Shown piece by piece: positions 26,833 to 35,434 of a stretch of DNA of 55,004 nt. The notes beneath the pieces are model-generated. The model ran no database searches. It was not told where the DNA came from and saw nothing but the letters and a program-made list of their open reading frames with translations. A program made the translations under genes and the position numbers. Positions within the stretch are counted from its first letter, which is position 1. Every line of letters starts with the position of its first letter. Source of the stretch: Opitutaceae bacterium (lineage in GTDB: Bacteria > Verrucomicrobiota > Verrucomicrobiia > Opitutales > Opitutaceae); the NCBI GenBank assembly GCA_947474995.1, contig CANJNJ010000010.1, forward strand, positions 1-55,004, given 5' to 3'.

Positions 26833-27956
26833 ACCCGGAAAAATCAGCTTCCGTGTCCGGCGCAGCCGCGCCGCGAATCCGCGTCGTCGACGCCGACGTC
26901 CACCACAACATCCGCGACAAGTCCGACTTGTACCCGTACCTCACCAACGTGGAGCGTGCGCGGCTCGAGGAGTACGGCATGCCGCGCAATTCGAGCCTCT
27001 ATCAGGCCAACGGCGGCTGGAAGGGCGCCCGCGCCGATACGTTTGACGCGGGCGAGGACGTCGATCCGCGTTCGAATTTCGCGATGTTCCAGACGAAGCT
27101 CCTCGACGCGTGCGGCATCGACCTCGCGATCCTGCAGGTGGAGTCGACCCCGTCCATCGTGGCGCTCGCCGACGTCGACTACAGCGCCGCCCTGCTTCGC
27201 GCGATCAACGACTGGTCGCTCGAGCACTGGGTGGCCCGCGATTCGCGCTATCGCCTGGCGCTCACCATCCCGATGCACGATCCGGCGATGGCGGTGAAGG
27301 AAATCGAGCGCCTCGGCGGACACCCCGCGGTCATCGCGGCCTACGTGGTTTGCGGTTCGCCGCGGCTGTATGGCAAACGGGAGTTCGATCCCGTCTATGC
27401 CGCGTGCGTCGACCACGGGCTGTCGCTGTCGCTGCACTTCAGCAACGAGGGCTTCGGCATGAACCCGCCGATGACGTCGGCCGGCTTCCCCTCTTATTAC
27501 GCCGAAACGTACCTGGTCCGGCCGCAGTTTTATCAGGCCCATCTCTCCAGTTTCCTGTTCGAGGGAACGTTTGAAAAATTCCCCAAGCTGAAGGTCATTT
27601 TTTGCGAGTCCGGTTTTGGCTGGGTGCCCTCCTTCCGGTGGCGCGCGGACATGGCCTGGAAGGAACTCCGTTCGCAGACGCCCTGGGTCAAGCGGCTGCC
27701 GAGCGAGTACATCGAGGAGAACGTCCGCTTCACCACGCAGCCCTTCGAGGAAAGCGAACCGCCGGGCGCCGTCGACGAGATCGTCGGCTGGATGAACGGC
27801 GCCAAGACACTCTTGTATTCGAGCGATTTCCCGCATTGGGACTTTGATCCGCCCGAGACGATTCCCGCCCGTTTCGGCCCGCAGGTGCGGCGGCAGATTC
27901 TCGCGGAAAACGCACTCGCCAGCTATCCCAAGCTCGCCGGCCTCGCCGGCGTCTAA
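26829..27956 (+). CDS. Amidohydrolase-2 family metal-dependent hydrolase
   Basis: A 375-aa TIM-barrel protein of the PF04909 type. RVVDADVHHNIRD carries the first metal-ligand site. LHFSNEGFG has the barrel His, and FCESGFGWVPSFRWRADMAW and YSSDFPHWDFDPPETI contain the late acidic residues, the latter Asp being the usual catalytic one. Family members include decarboxylases of aromatic acids and lactone hydrolases. GTG 26829 or GTG 26853 could be the start; neither has a strong ribosome site. A Rieske protein follows after 13 bases in the same operon, hinting at an oxidation/hydrolysis pathway for a small, perhaps aromatic, compound. Confidence 0.87.
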   Translation: MNPEKSASVSGAAAPRIRVVDADVHHNIRDKSDLYPYLTNVERARLEEYGMPRNSSLYQANGGWKGARADTFDAGEDVDPRSNFAMFQTKLLDACGIDLAILQVESTPSIVALADVDYSAALLRAINDWSLEHWVARDSRYRLALTIPMHDPAMAVKEIERLGGHPAVIAAYVVCGSPRLYGKREFDPVYAACVDHGLSLSLHFSNEGFGMNPPMTSAGFPSYYAETYLVRPQFYQAHLSSFLFEGTFEKFPKLKVIFCESGFGWVPSFRWRADMAWKELRSQTPWVKRLPSEYIEENVRFTTQPFEESEPPGAVDEIVGWMNGAKTLLYSSDFPHWDFDPPETIPARFGPQVRRQILAENALASYPKLAGLAGV

Positions 27957-27969
27957 GGAAAATTTCGCG

Positions 27970-28377
27970 ATGCCGACCGCCCATCCGGTTTGCCGGGTCA
28001 GCGAACTGACGCCGGGTGCCCGGAAGCTAATCGAAATCGGCGGACGCAGCATCGGAGTCTTTCGGCTGTCCGACGGCCGCTACTTTGCCCTGCGCAATCG
28101 TTGCCCCCACCGCGGCGCGCCCCTCTGCGAGGGTCGGACGATGGGGTTGGTCACCGCCGACAAACCCTACCAGCTCCTGCGCCAGCGCGAGGGCGAAATC
28201 CTCCGCTGCCCCTGGCACGGGTGGGAATTCGACGTCACGACCGGACGCTCGGTCTTCATGCCCGAGGAGGTGCGGGTCAAAAGCTACCCCGTCGACGTGC
28301 AACTTTCGCCTGAGACCACGGTGGAGAAATTCAACGTGACCGAGGCCGAGGGCATGGTCGTGCTCTGGACGGATTAG
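27970..28377 (+). CDS. Rieske [2Fe-2S] ferredoxin-like protein
   Basis: A 135-aa soluble electron carrier. The cluster ligands are in NRCPHRGAPLCEG and LRCPWHGWEFDVTTGRSVFM, the two Cys-His pairs of the oxygenase-type Rieske fold. No membrane anchor is seen. It is close to the amidohydrolase and probably shares its transcript. Alone it would act as an electron donor or as the Rieske part of a multi-component oxygenase whose other subunits are not in this window. Confidence 0.9.
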   Translation: MPTAHPVCRVSELTPGARKLIEIGGRSIGVFRLSDGRYFALRNRCPHRGAPLCEGRTMGLVTADKPYQLLRQREGEILRCPWHGWEFDVTTGRSVFMPEEVRVKSYPVDVQLSPETTVEKFNVTEAEGMVVLWTD

Positions 28378-28400
28378 CGTCGTCGCCAGTTCTCTGCGCT

Positions 28401-28464
28401 CGTAGTTCCGCCTTCAGGCGGAAGAATTGAATCGTTCGGATTCCGCCTGAAGGCGGAACTGCGA
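28401..28464. repeat. REP-like palindrome, family A copy 2
   Basis: CGTAGTTCCGCCTTCAGGCG on the left is mirrored by CGCCTGAAGGCGGAACTGCG on the right. It lies between convergent genes (Rieske protein and Uup), where it could serve as a two-way terminator. Confidence 0.75.
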
Positions 28465-28527
28465 ACACGACCTCCATTAATCCCTTCTTCACCGACGGGA
28501 CACACCGAGAGATGCTCCCATCCCGTC

Positions 28528-30321
28528 TTATTCCAACTCCGCCCAGCGCGCATAGGCCGCGGCGAGGAGCGCTTCAATTTCGTGCAGCCGGGCCGTGGCC
28601 CGCGTGACTTCGACCGCGGGCTTTTTGAAGAACTGCGGATCCGCCAGCTTGGCCGTCAGCGCCGTCTGTTCCGCCTCGAGTTCCTCGATTTTCTTCGGGA
28701 ACGCCTCCAGCTCCGCCCGCTCCTTGTTGGAGAGTTTGCGCACCTTCTTTTCCGGCCCAGTCGCGGCGGCCTCTTTCGCGGTTCGTTTCGCCCGCTCTTC
28801 GACCGCGGCGATCGCCGCCGCCTTGGCCGCCCGTTCCCGCTGCCAGTCATCATAGCCACCGATGTAGTCCGAAACCTTTCCATCGCCCTCGAACACCAGC
28901 AGACTCGTGCACACTTCGTTGAGGAACGCGCGATCGTGGCTCACCAGCAGGACCGTGCCGCCAAACTCGACCAAAAGATCCTCGAGGAGCTCGAGCGTCT
29001 CCGCGTCGAGGTCGTTGGTCGGCTCGTCGAGCACGAGCACATTGGCCGGCTTGGTGAACAGCCGCGCGAGCAGCAACCGGTTGCGCTCCCCGCCCGACAG
29101 CGCCTTGATGGGTGTCCGCGCGCGCTCCGGCTCGAAGAGAAAATCCTCGAGGTAGGAAATGACATGCCGGTTGCGGCCGTTGATGGTGACGGTCGGATTG
29201 CCGTCGGCCACCGCGTCCTGCACCCGCATCGTCTCGTCGAGCTGCGCGCGCAACTGGTCGAAGTAAACAATCTCGAGCCGCGTACCCTGTTCGATCTTGC
29301 CCACTTGTGGCGCCAGCTCGCCCAGCAACAGCCGCAACAACGTGGTCTTGCCCGCGCCGTTGGGACCCACGATGCCGATCTTGTCGCCCCGCTCGATGCG
29401 CGTCGTCAAATCACGCACGATCCACCGGTCGCCATAGCGAAACCCGGCGTCCTCGCAGGCGATGACTTTGAACCCGCTGCGGTCCGCTTCCTGCGCGGTG
29501 AGCGTCGCTTTGCCTGCCCGGTCACGCCGGGCCGCCCGTTCCGAGCGCATTTTTTCGAGCGCATGGATGCGGTTGTTGGCCCGCGACCGCTGCGCCTTCA
29601 CGCCGCGGCGAATCCACACTTCCTCCTGCGCGAGCTTCTTGTCGAACTGCGCGCGCTCGACTTCCTCGGCCTCGATCACCGCCTCCTTGCGCACGAGAAA
29701 CGTGTCGTAGTCGCACGCCCAGCCGACGAGCTGGCCGCGATCGATTTCGATGATGCGCGTCGAAAGCTTGCGGAGAAACGCCCGATCGTGGGTCACGAAC
29801 AGCAGGGCCCCTCCCCACTCCAGGAGAAACTCCTCCATCCACTGGATGGACTCGAGATCGAGATGGTTGGTCGGTTCGTCGAGCAACAGCAGTTGCGGAT
29901 CCTCAACCAACCCGCGCGCGAGCAGTACCCGGCGCTTCTGTCCCGCCGACAACGCGGCAAATTCGTGCGTGGCCGGCAGGCCCATCTTTTCCAGCAGCCG
30001 TTCGACCCGATCATGGCGCTCCCAGTCATTGTGCTGGTCGTAGCTGCCGCCCTCGCCCTCGACCACGGTCTGCACGGTGCCCGTCATCCCGACCGGAACT
30101 TCCTGCCGCAAGGTCGCGAACACCGCACCCTGCTGGCGAAACACCTGACCCTTGTCGGGCTCCAATTCGCCGGTGATAACCTTCATCAACGTCGACTTGC
30201 CCGCCCCGTTGCGTCCCACGAGGCACACGCGCTCGCCGCGGTCAATCTGGAGGTTGACGCGATCGAGCAGCGGCGCACCACCGAAGCTCAGGCTGACATC
30301 GAGAAGACTGATAATAGCCAT
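28528..30321 (-). CDS. uup: ABC-F ATPase, Uup type
   Basis: A soluble, ribosome-associated ATPase of 597 aa with two ABC domains. Domain 1: Walker A GRNGAGKST, signature LSAGQKRRVLLARG, Walker B LLLLDEPTNHLDLES. Domain 2: GPNGAGKTT, LSGGERNRLLLARL, LVLDEPTNDLDAET. The linker is highly charged. The C-terminus (from EERAKRTAKEAA to the end) is a predicted coiled coil, the trait that separates Uup from other ABC-F proteins. ATG 30321 begins MAIISLLDVSLSFG; the open frame upstream is not coding. Role by family: resolving stalled ribosomes or unusual nucleic-acid junctions. Confidence 0.93.
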   Translation of the reverse strand: MAIISLLDVSLSFGGAPLLDRVNLQIDRGERVCLVGRNGAGKSTLMKVITGELEPDKGQVFRQQGAVFATLRQEVPVGMTGTVQTVVEGEGGSYDQHNDWERHDRVERLLEKMGLPATHEFAALSAGQKRRVLLARGLVEDPQLLLLDEPTNHLDLESIQWMEEFLLEWGGALLFVTHDRAFLRKLSTRIIEIDRGQLVGWACDYDTFLVRKEAVIEAEEVERAQFDKKLAQEEVWIRRGVKAQRSRANNRIHALEKMRSERAARRDRAGKATLTAQEADRSGFKVIACEDAGFRYGDRWIVRDLTTRIERGDKIGIVGPNGAGKTTLLRLLLGELAPQVGKIEQGTRLEIVYFDQLRAQLDETMRVQDAVADGNPTVTINGRNRHVISYLEDFLFEPERARTPIKALSGGERNRLLLARLFTKPANVLVLDEPTNDLDAETLELLEDLLVEFGGTVLLVSHDRAFLNEVCTSLLVFEGDGKVSDYIGGYDDWQRERAAKAAAIAAVEERAKRTAKEAAATGPEKKVRKLSNKERAELEAFPKKIEELEAEQTALTAKLADPQFFKKPAVEVTRATARLHEIEALLAAAYARWAELE

Positions 30322-30538
30322 GGGAACCGGACAGAATGGAGGATCTATCCTCCGATGCGCAAGGTCCGCCTTCGCCGCGGAACATCCCGCGGCGAACCAA
30401 GGCTTGGGCCAGCCCGCGCGAGAAACAGCAAACCGCCACGATTCGAAGCCCCCCGGGCACCCGATCCCCCACGAAAGGCGTCGTGTCACCTATTGGGGGC
30501 CCCTACGCCTTTCGCCGAGAAAGGGGAAATGCCGTGGC

Positions 30539-31204
30539 TCAGAATAACTCACGCTGCTGCAAGGCTTCGCGTTTTGCCCCATCGAGGGTGCTGAGCGCCA
30601 GCAGTTGCATCGTGGTCAGCGGCGCGAGTTGTGGGTCCCGCGCCAGCGACGCAAGCAGCAGCGCGCCGGCGAGTGCATCATAGAGGGCAGCGTGATAGAA
30701 ACGGCGCTTCTCGGGACAAAAGCGCCGGGCCAAAACGTCAAGTTCCCCCTGGAGTCCCGCGGCCGCGACCAGCGTTTCGAGGCGGCCCGAGGCAAACTGC
30801 GGATAAAGCTGCGCGTAGAGGCGCGCCGAGTCGACCCAGGGGCCCCAATCGATCACTCGCGCACCCAGCCGGGCGAAGTCGGGGGAGTTGCGCGGATAGG
30901 GCCACGTCGCCTTGAGCAAGGCATTCTCGACCCCGGCGTAGTGCGCCGCCAGCGGCCCCTGCTCGCGCAGCGAGGCAAAGGTTTCCCACTCGTCGGCAAA
31001 CGGCGGATTGGCCGCCAGCGCTTCCGCCCGCAGTCCGTGCACGGCCGTGTCTTCCGGTCGCACCGGCCCCACCGGTCCACAGAGCCGCGTGCTCGCCGCG
31101 GTCACCTGCCCGTGCAGCACAGTCGCCACCCCATATTCCAGGACGCCCGAGACCCGGCTGCCCTCGAAGTCCACGAAGAAAATCGGTTGTTCAATCCACG
31201 ACAC
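30539..31204 (-). CDS. DnaQ-like 3'-5' exonuclease (DEDD)
   Basis: A 221-aa protein with the exonuclease I motif FVDFEGSRVSGVLEYGVATV (Asp and Glu metal ligands), a motif II-like stretch LAAHYAGVENALLKATW, and the motif III-like HAALYDALAGALLL with His and Asp in their usual places. The fold fits the DEDDh RNase T/DnaQ group. No ATG lies near the motif; GTG 31204 gives VSWIEQPIFFVDFEGS. The ATG at 31300 would overlap the divergent hisN gene and is less likely. A substrate cannot be predicted. Confidence 0.78.
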   Translation of the reverse strand: MSWIEQPIFFVDFEGSRVSGVLEYGVATVLHGQVTAASTRLCGPVGPVRPEDTAVHGLRAEALAANPPFADEWETFASLREQGPLAAHYAGVENALLKATWPYPRNSPDFARLGARVIDWGPWVDSARLYAQLYPQFASGRLETLVAAAGLQGELDVLARRFCPEKRRFYHAALYDALAGALLLASLARDPQLAPLTTMQLLALSTLDGAKREALQQRELF

Positions 31205-31289
31205 CGGCAACCTTATGGCCCACGAAGGCCGGAAATGACACGAACGTTTTTTCGTGTGATTCGGGTATTTCGTCGGCAACTCTTCTCCC

Positions 31290-32063
31290 GTGGATCTCAC
31301 GCCCTACCACGCCTTCCTCGTCGAGCTCGCCCGCGAGAGCGGCGATTTCATCCGCCCGCTGTTCGGCCAGCCGGGACTCGCGGTTGAGACCAAGGCCGAC
31401 CAATCACCCGTCACCGCCGCCGATCGCGGCGCCGAGGAACTCCTGCGCGCGCGAATCGGCAAAAAATTTCCCACGCACGGGATTATCGGGGAGGAGTTCG
31501 GCAACGAAAGGGCCGACGCCGAATTCGTCTGGGTGCTCGATCCGATCGACGGCACGAAGTCCTTCATCACGGGCGTCCCGCTCTGGGGCACCCTCATCGC
31601 CCTCCTCCACCGCGGCCAGCCGGTGCTGGGTTGCATCAACCAGCCGATCCTCGGCCAGCTCATGATCGGCGACGGCACCACGACGACGCTCAACGGCCGC
31701 CCCGTCCGGACCCGCGCATGCCAGCGGTTGGCCGACGCCACCCTGCTCACGAGCGATACCTTGAATCTCGCGAAGTATCACGACCCCGCCGCGAGCGCCC
31801 GGCTGGCCGGGCAGGTGAAATTGTTCCGGACGTGGGGCGACTGCTACGGCTACCTGCTCGTCGCCAGCGGCCGCGCCGACATCTGCCTCGATCCCATCAT
31901 GAATCCGTGGGACATCGCCGCGCTCGTGCCGGTGCTGCGGGGCGCGGGCGGCGTGATTACCAACTGGCAGGGCGGCGGCGCTTACCCGGCGGAGTCGACC
32001 GTCGCGGCGGCCACGCCGGCGTTGCACGCGCAGGTGATCGCGGCGCTCAACGCACCACGGTAA
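31290..32063 (+). CDS. hisN: Histidinol-phosphatase / inositol-phosphatase family enzyme
   Basis: A 257-aa Mg-dependent phosphatase of the IMPase fold. Metal-ligand motifs are IIGEEFG, VLDPIDGTKSFITG (the DPIDGT box) and NPWDIAALVPVL with the last Asp. The segment WGDCYGYLLVASGRADICLD is the form typical of HisN histidinol phosphatases; in other members of the family it differs. The start is GTG 31290 (DLTPYHAFLVELARESG). No other his genes are nearby, so the substrate remains an inference. Confidence 0.85.
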   Translation: MDLTPYHAFLVELARESGDFIRPLFGQPGLAVETKADQSPVTAADRGAEELLRARIGKKFPTHGIIGEEFGNERADAEFVWVLDPIDGTKSFITGVPLWGTLIALLHRGQPVLGCINQPILGQLMIGDGTTTTLNGRPVRTRACQRLADATLLTSDTLNLAKYHDPAASARLAGQVKLFRTWGDCYGYLLVASGRADICLDPIMNPWDIAALVPVLRGAGGVITNWQGGGAYPAESTVAAATPALHAQVIAALNAPR

Positions 32064-32121
32064 CGGGCCGCTGGTCGGCGCCGCGCGTGTGGCCGACGCC
32101 GGTCAGAGACCGGCGCTACTC

Positions 32122-34425
32122 TCAGAAGCTCACGGTCACCGAGACGCGCGCGTTCACGCCGGGTTGGGCGAAGCGCTGCAGGTCACCGCGACCGCGGTCG
32201 AGATCGCGCACATCCTGCCAGACCCAGTACTGGCGATCACCCAGATTGTAGACGCCCGCACTTAGCCGGACCCGTGGGGAAAAGTTAATGTAGCCCGACG
32301 CATCCCAGATCGTCACGCCCGCCGGGACGAACTGCACGGGCAACGGCCCGCGTCCGTCCCACAACGCGAGGATGGCCGACTGGTCCACGCGATCCTGGTG
32401 GCCGAACGTCGTTGCGGTCAGTCGCAAACCCCAGTGCTCGCCGTGCGTATGCGACAGCGCGGACACCCACTTGGCCGGCTCGACGGAGTTGAGCGGCACG
32501 GCGGACTCGAGATCGTCGCCCCGGCTCCACGCGAGCGAATTGAGCCAGGTCGTGGCCGCGGGTCCCTTGCCGGCATTGAAAAGTGGCAGTTCCACGGAAA
32601 CTTCACCGCCATAGATGCGCGCGGTGCGAAGATTGCGCGACTGGTAGACCACCGGGTCGGCCGGCGAGCTCGGCGCCTGCGGATTGCGCAGCGGGCTGAA
32701 CGTCTGGATGAAGTTCTCGTAGTGATTGTAGTAGATGCTCGCCACGTAGGTCGCCTGGGGCCGGCGGGCGCGCATGCCGAGGTCGAAGCTGTCGCTCGTC
32801 TCCGCCTTCAATTTGGGATTGGGGCTCGTCCGATAAAACACGGGCGGCGTCGTCAGGTTGACGATCGAGCCGTTGAGATCCTCGTTCGTCGGATTGCGGA
32901 ATCCCCGGTGGTAGCGCGCAAAGAACGTTTCCTGCGCACTCACATGCCAGAGCAGACCCAGCTTGGGCGCCACGGACCACTCGGCGAAACCGACCGGCGG
33001 CGTGCCCTTCGCGAGATTCTGGTAGAGGGCATCGTCGGTCACGGCCAACTCATAGCGATCAAACCGCAGGCCGCCGGTCAGCACCCAGCGTTGGGCGGCA
33101 TCGAGGGTGATTTCGTCCTGCGCGAAAAAGGCGTACCGCGACACCAGGCCATCGGGAATGCGCTTGAGCGGAAAATTTTCGCCGACGAACACTTTGTTGA
33201 GGAAGGCTCCGGTGGCGCCGTCAAACTGGGAGAAATCCTCGTTGCGCGTCTGCTTCGTCTGCGCGGCGTCGATGCCCCAGAGAATGCGGTGGCTGCGGCC
33301 GTCCATCCGGGCGGCACTCTCCACCTGCGTCGAGCCTGACCAGCTCTGGTTATGAAAGTCCGAGTTGCGCACCCGGACCCGCGGCGCGAAGACCTGCGGC
33401 GCCGGCGGCGGCGGACCCACCGGCACCGACTGCACGGTATTGTACGATTCCTTCACTTTCGCATCCTGCCAGGAAAGCCGGGCCTGCACGTTGCGGAAAT
33501 AGCCGCTGGCGGTGTTGAAATCGTAGCCGAGCGTCGCCCGGGATCGCCCGATGTTCTGCCGCCCCGTCTGCCCCTGAAAGGTCGACGTGATCAGACTCGG
33601 AAAAGAGGCGTCCGTTTTCTTCTGAAACGTTTCCGCCGTGAGAAAGAGCAGTTGGTCCTTGGCCGGCACCCAGTCGAAGCGGACCAGACCGGCGTCGAGG
33701 TTGAATTTCGAAGGATCGGCCGCAAAGCGGCCATTCGGCTCGGCCTGCCGGCCATCGCGGCGGGTCCCGACCGCGAGCGCCGCCACGTTCCCCGAACGGC
33801 CAGCGGCGGAAACGGTGTGCGTCCATTCATCGGTGGCCGAGAGATAGGTGCTCGAAAATCCCGCCAGCCAGTCGCGTTTCGCGTCCGACAAGAGCGTCGA
33901 CGGCGCGGGGCTGATGAACGACAGCACGCCGCCCACGGCATCGGAACCGTAGAGCGCGGAAGCGGAGCCCTTCAGAATCTCAGCCGTCCGATACAGCGAG
34001 GGTTCGAAGTAATCGCGGCCAATCAGCTGCGCGTTGCCAAAGGTGAACTGCTCGGGCTGCCGCACGCCGTCGACCTGGATGAGAACGCGATTGCCGTCGA
34101 TGCCGCGGATATTGAACGACCGTGGTCCGGGAAAATTGCGCGGGGCATTGCCCACCGCGCCAAAGCTTACGGGCACCGAAACGCCCGGTTCATAACGGGC
34201 GAGATCACGCAGATTGCCGGCCGGGCTCAGCAGATCATTAAGACGGATGACCGACACGCTCGCCGGCACGTCGGAAACCGGCTGGGCAATCCGGGTGGCC
34301 GTGACGGAAATTTCGTCGAGTTGGATGGCCGGATCGGACTGGCCCAAAGCCACCGCAGCCAAAAGCGGCAGCGCGAGCGCGGCAGACCGGACGAGCGAAG
34401 AAACGGAAGACACCGGAGTAGGCAT
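32122..34425 (-). CDS. TonB-dependent receptor, heme/hemoglobin type
   Basis: A 767-aa outer-membrane importer from ATG 34425. After a signal peptide (SAALALPLLAAVALGQ) comes a TonB box (IQLDEISVTATR) and a plug with NIRGIDGNRVLIQVDGVRQP and EILKGSASALYGSDAVGGVL. This plug pattern and the barrel end YWVWQDVRDL ... QPGVNARVSVTVSF are those of heme and hemoglobin receptors. FFARYHRGFRNPTNEDLNG is the conserved barrel segment. A different family of receptor lies at 8.3-10.6 kb. The ligand is probably heme or another large iron source, from family resemblance only. Confidence 0.9.
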   Translation of the reverse strand: MPTPVSSVSSLVRSAALALPLLAAVALGQSDPAIQLDEISVTATRIAQPVSDVPASVSVIRLNDLLSPAGNLRDLARYEPGVSVPVSFGAVGNAPRNFPGPRSFNIRGIDGNRVLIQVDGVRQPEQFTFGNAQLIGRDYFEPSLYRTAEILKGSASALYGSDAVGGVLSFISPAPSTLLSDAKRDWLAGFSSTYLSATDEWTHTVSAAGRSGNVAALAVGTRRDGRQAEPNGRFAADPSKFNLDAGLVRFDWVPAKDQLLFLTAETFQKKTDASFPSLITSTFQGQTGRQNIGRSRATLGYDFNTASGYFRNVQARLSWQDAKVKESYNTVQSVPVGPPPPAPQVFAPRVRVRNSDFHNQSWSGSTQVESAARMDGRSHRILWGIDAAQTKQTRNEDFSQFDGATGAFLNKVFVGENFPLKRIPDGLVSRYAFFAQDEITLDAAQRWVLTGGLRFDRYELAVTDDALYQNLAKGTPPVGFAEWSVAPKLGLLWHVSAQETFFARYHRGFRNPTNEDLNGSIVNLTTPPVFYRTSPNPKLKAETSDSFDLGMRARRPQATYVASIYYNHYENFIQTFSPLRNPQAPSSPADPVVYQSRNLRTARIYGGEVSVELPLFNAGKGPAATTWLNSLAWSRGDDLESAVPLNSVEPAKWVSALSHTHGEHWGLRLTATTFGHQDRVDQSAILALWDGRGPLPVQFVPAGVTIWDASGYINFSPRVRLSAGVYNLGDRQYWVWQDVRDLDRGRGDLQRFAQPGVNARVSVTVSF

Positions 34426-34451
34426 ATGCGGCTCACCACGATGTCGAAATT

Positions 34452-34935
34452 TCACCCTGTGCAACTGATTTCAGGGGCGGCCGGGAGCCCCAGCGCTCGC
34501 CGCGCGTCGTCCCTCAGCTCAGGGCTTGGGGCCGATGCGGGGCCAACGGAGGCCGGGGTCGGCGCCGCCGACCCACCCATGAATTTGGCCTTTTGTTCCT
34601 TGGCGAATTCGCGGCCCATTCGCTGCAATTGAGCCGAAAGTTCCGCGACGAGCGGCGCGTTGGGCACCGCCGCCTCCGCGGCGAGCGTTACCCGCGTGAT
34701 TTTTCCGTCGTGCTCGAGATCCAGCGTGTTGGTCTTGGGCTCATAGGCTCTGAGCAGATAACCGTCAAAGGAATCGCCGAGCCGGATAAACTCGCTCGAC
34801 TTCCCCCCCACTGGAAACGAGCACGAAACGGTGCTCCCGGCCCACGGTGAGCGTGGCGTTGAACCCGGGGACGTCCCCGGCGGCATGCAGCCCAACGGCG
34901 CCGGGGAGCGTTACCAGCAGGAGCTTAAGTTTCAC
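34452..34935 (-). pseudogene. Exported hypothetical protein with a poly-G frameshift
   Basis: Two frames make one protein. Starting at GTG 34935, KLKLLLVTLPGAVGLHA is a signal peptide, followed by FNATLTVGREHRFVLVSSGG. At a run of seven G (minus strand, 34803-34809) the frame must shift to continue with KSSEFIRLGDSFDGYLLRAY and a helical tail ending AAPEISCTG. Six or nine G would join the two. The run could be a sequencing slip, a true lesion, or a phase-variable switch. The product resembles small periplasmic proteins without a known role. It precedes the heme-type TonB receptor on the same strand with 26 bases between them. Confidence 0.6.
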
Positions 34936-34968
34936 GGACTGATGGCGGGTGTCGTTGCGGTCGAAAAA

Positions 34969-35334
34969 TCAACGCTTGCGACCGGGCTTCCGGCCAAAGC
35001 TCGCCGTGATGCGTGACATAATCCCGCCGCGGCCTTTCCAATCGGCCACGAGGGTGAGCTCGCGCGGTTTCAGCCGCGCCCCGAGGTCATCGCAGATCTT
35101 GTTGGTCACCGCTTCGAAGAAAATCCCCTCATTGCGGTACGCGTGAAAGTACAGCTTCAGCGACTTCAACTCGACGCAGACTTTGTCCGCCACGTAGCGC
35201 ACCGTGATGCTGGCAAAATCCGGATGCCCGGTCATCGGGCAGACCGACGTGAACTCGTGATGCGTATGCTCAATCACGTAGTCCCGGTGCGGTGCGGGAT
35301 TGGGAAAGGTCTCGAGGATTTTCGGGTCGGCCAT
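34969..35334 (-). CDS. queF: NADPH-dependent 7-cyano-7-deazaguanine reductase
   Basis: Reduces the nitrile preQ0 to the amine preQ1 for queuosine in tRNA. The 121-aa length is that of the short, type I QueF. FTSVCPMTGHPDF holds the nucleophilic Cys and the Asp, and VELKSLKLYFHAYRNEG matches the QueF motif that binds NADPH. Start MADPKILETFPNP at 35334 is preferred over the longer frame to 35406. No other que genes are nearby. It ends 34 bases before the frameshifted gene, which starts at 34935 on the same strand. Confidence 0.94.
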   Translation of the reverse strand: MADPKILETFPNPAPHRDYVIEHTHHEFTSVCPMTGHPDFASITVRYVADKVCVELKSLKLYFHAYRNEGIFFEAVTNKICDDLGARLKPRELTLVADWKGRGGIMSRITASFGRKPGRKR

Positions 35335-35434
35335 TGCCTTGGTGTGATATGTGACGGGTGGCGGGTGACGAGTTCGAAAATATCTCCGCCGGTTCGGGCT
35401 CGGCACATGTCACAAATCACATGTCACACGCAGC

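Noticed and set aside
28582-30594. 670-codon plus-strand open frame
   Set aside because: Antisense to uup, whose Walker and signature motifs are complete. The antisense product is an arginine- and histidine-rich string without domains.
33352-34632. 426-codon plus-strand open frame
   Set aside because: Antisense to the heme-type TonB receptor and low in recognisable domains.
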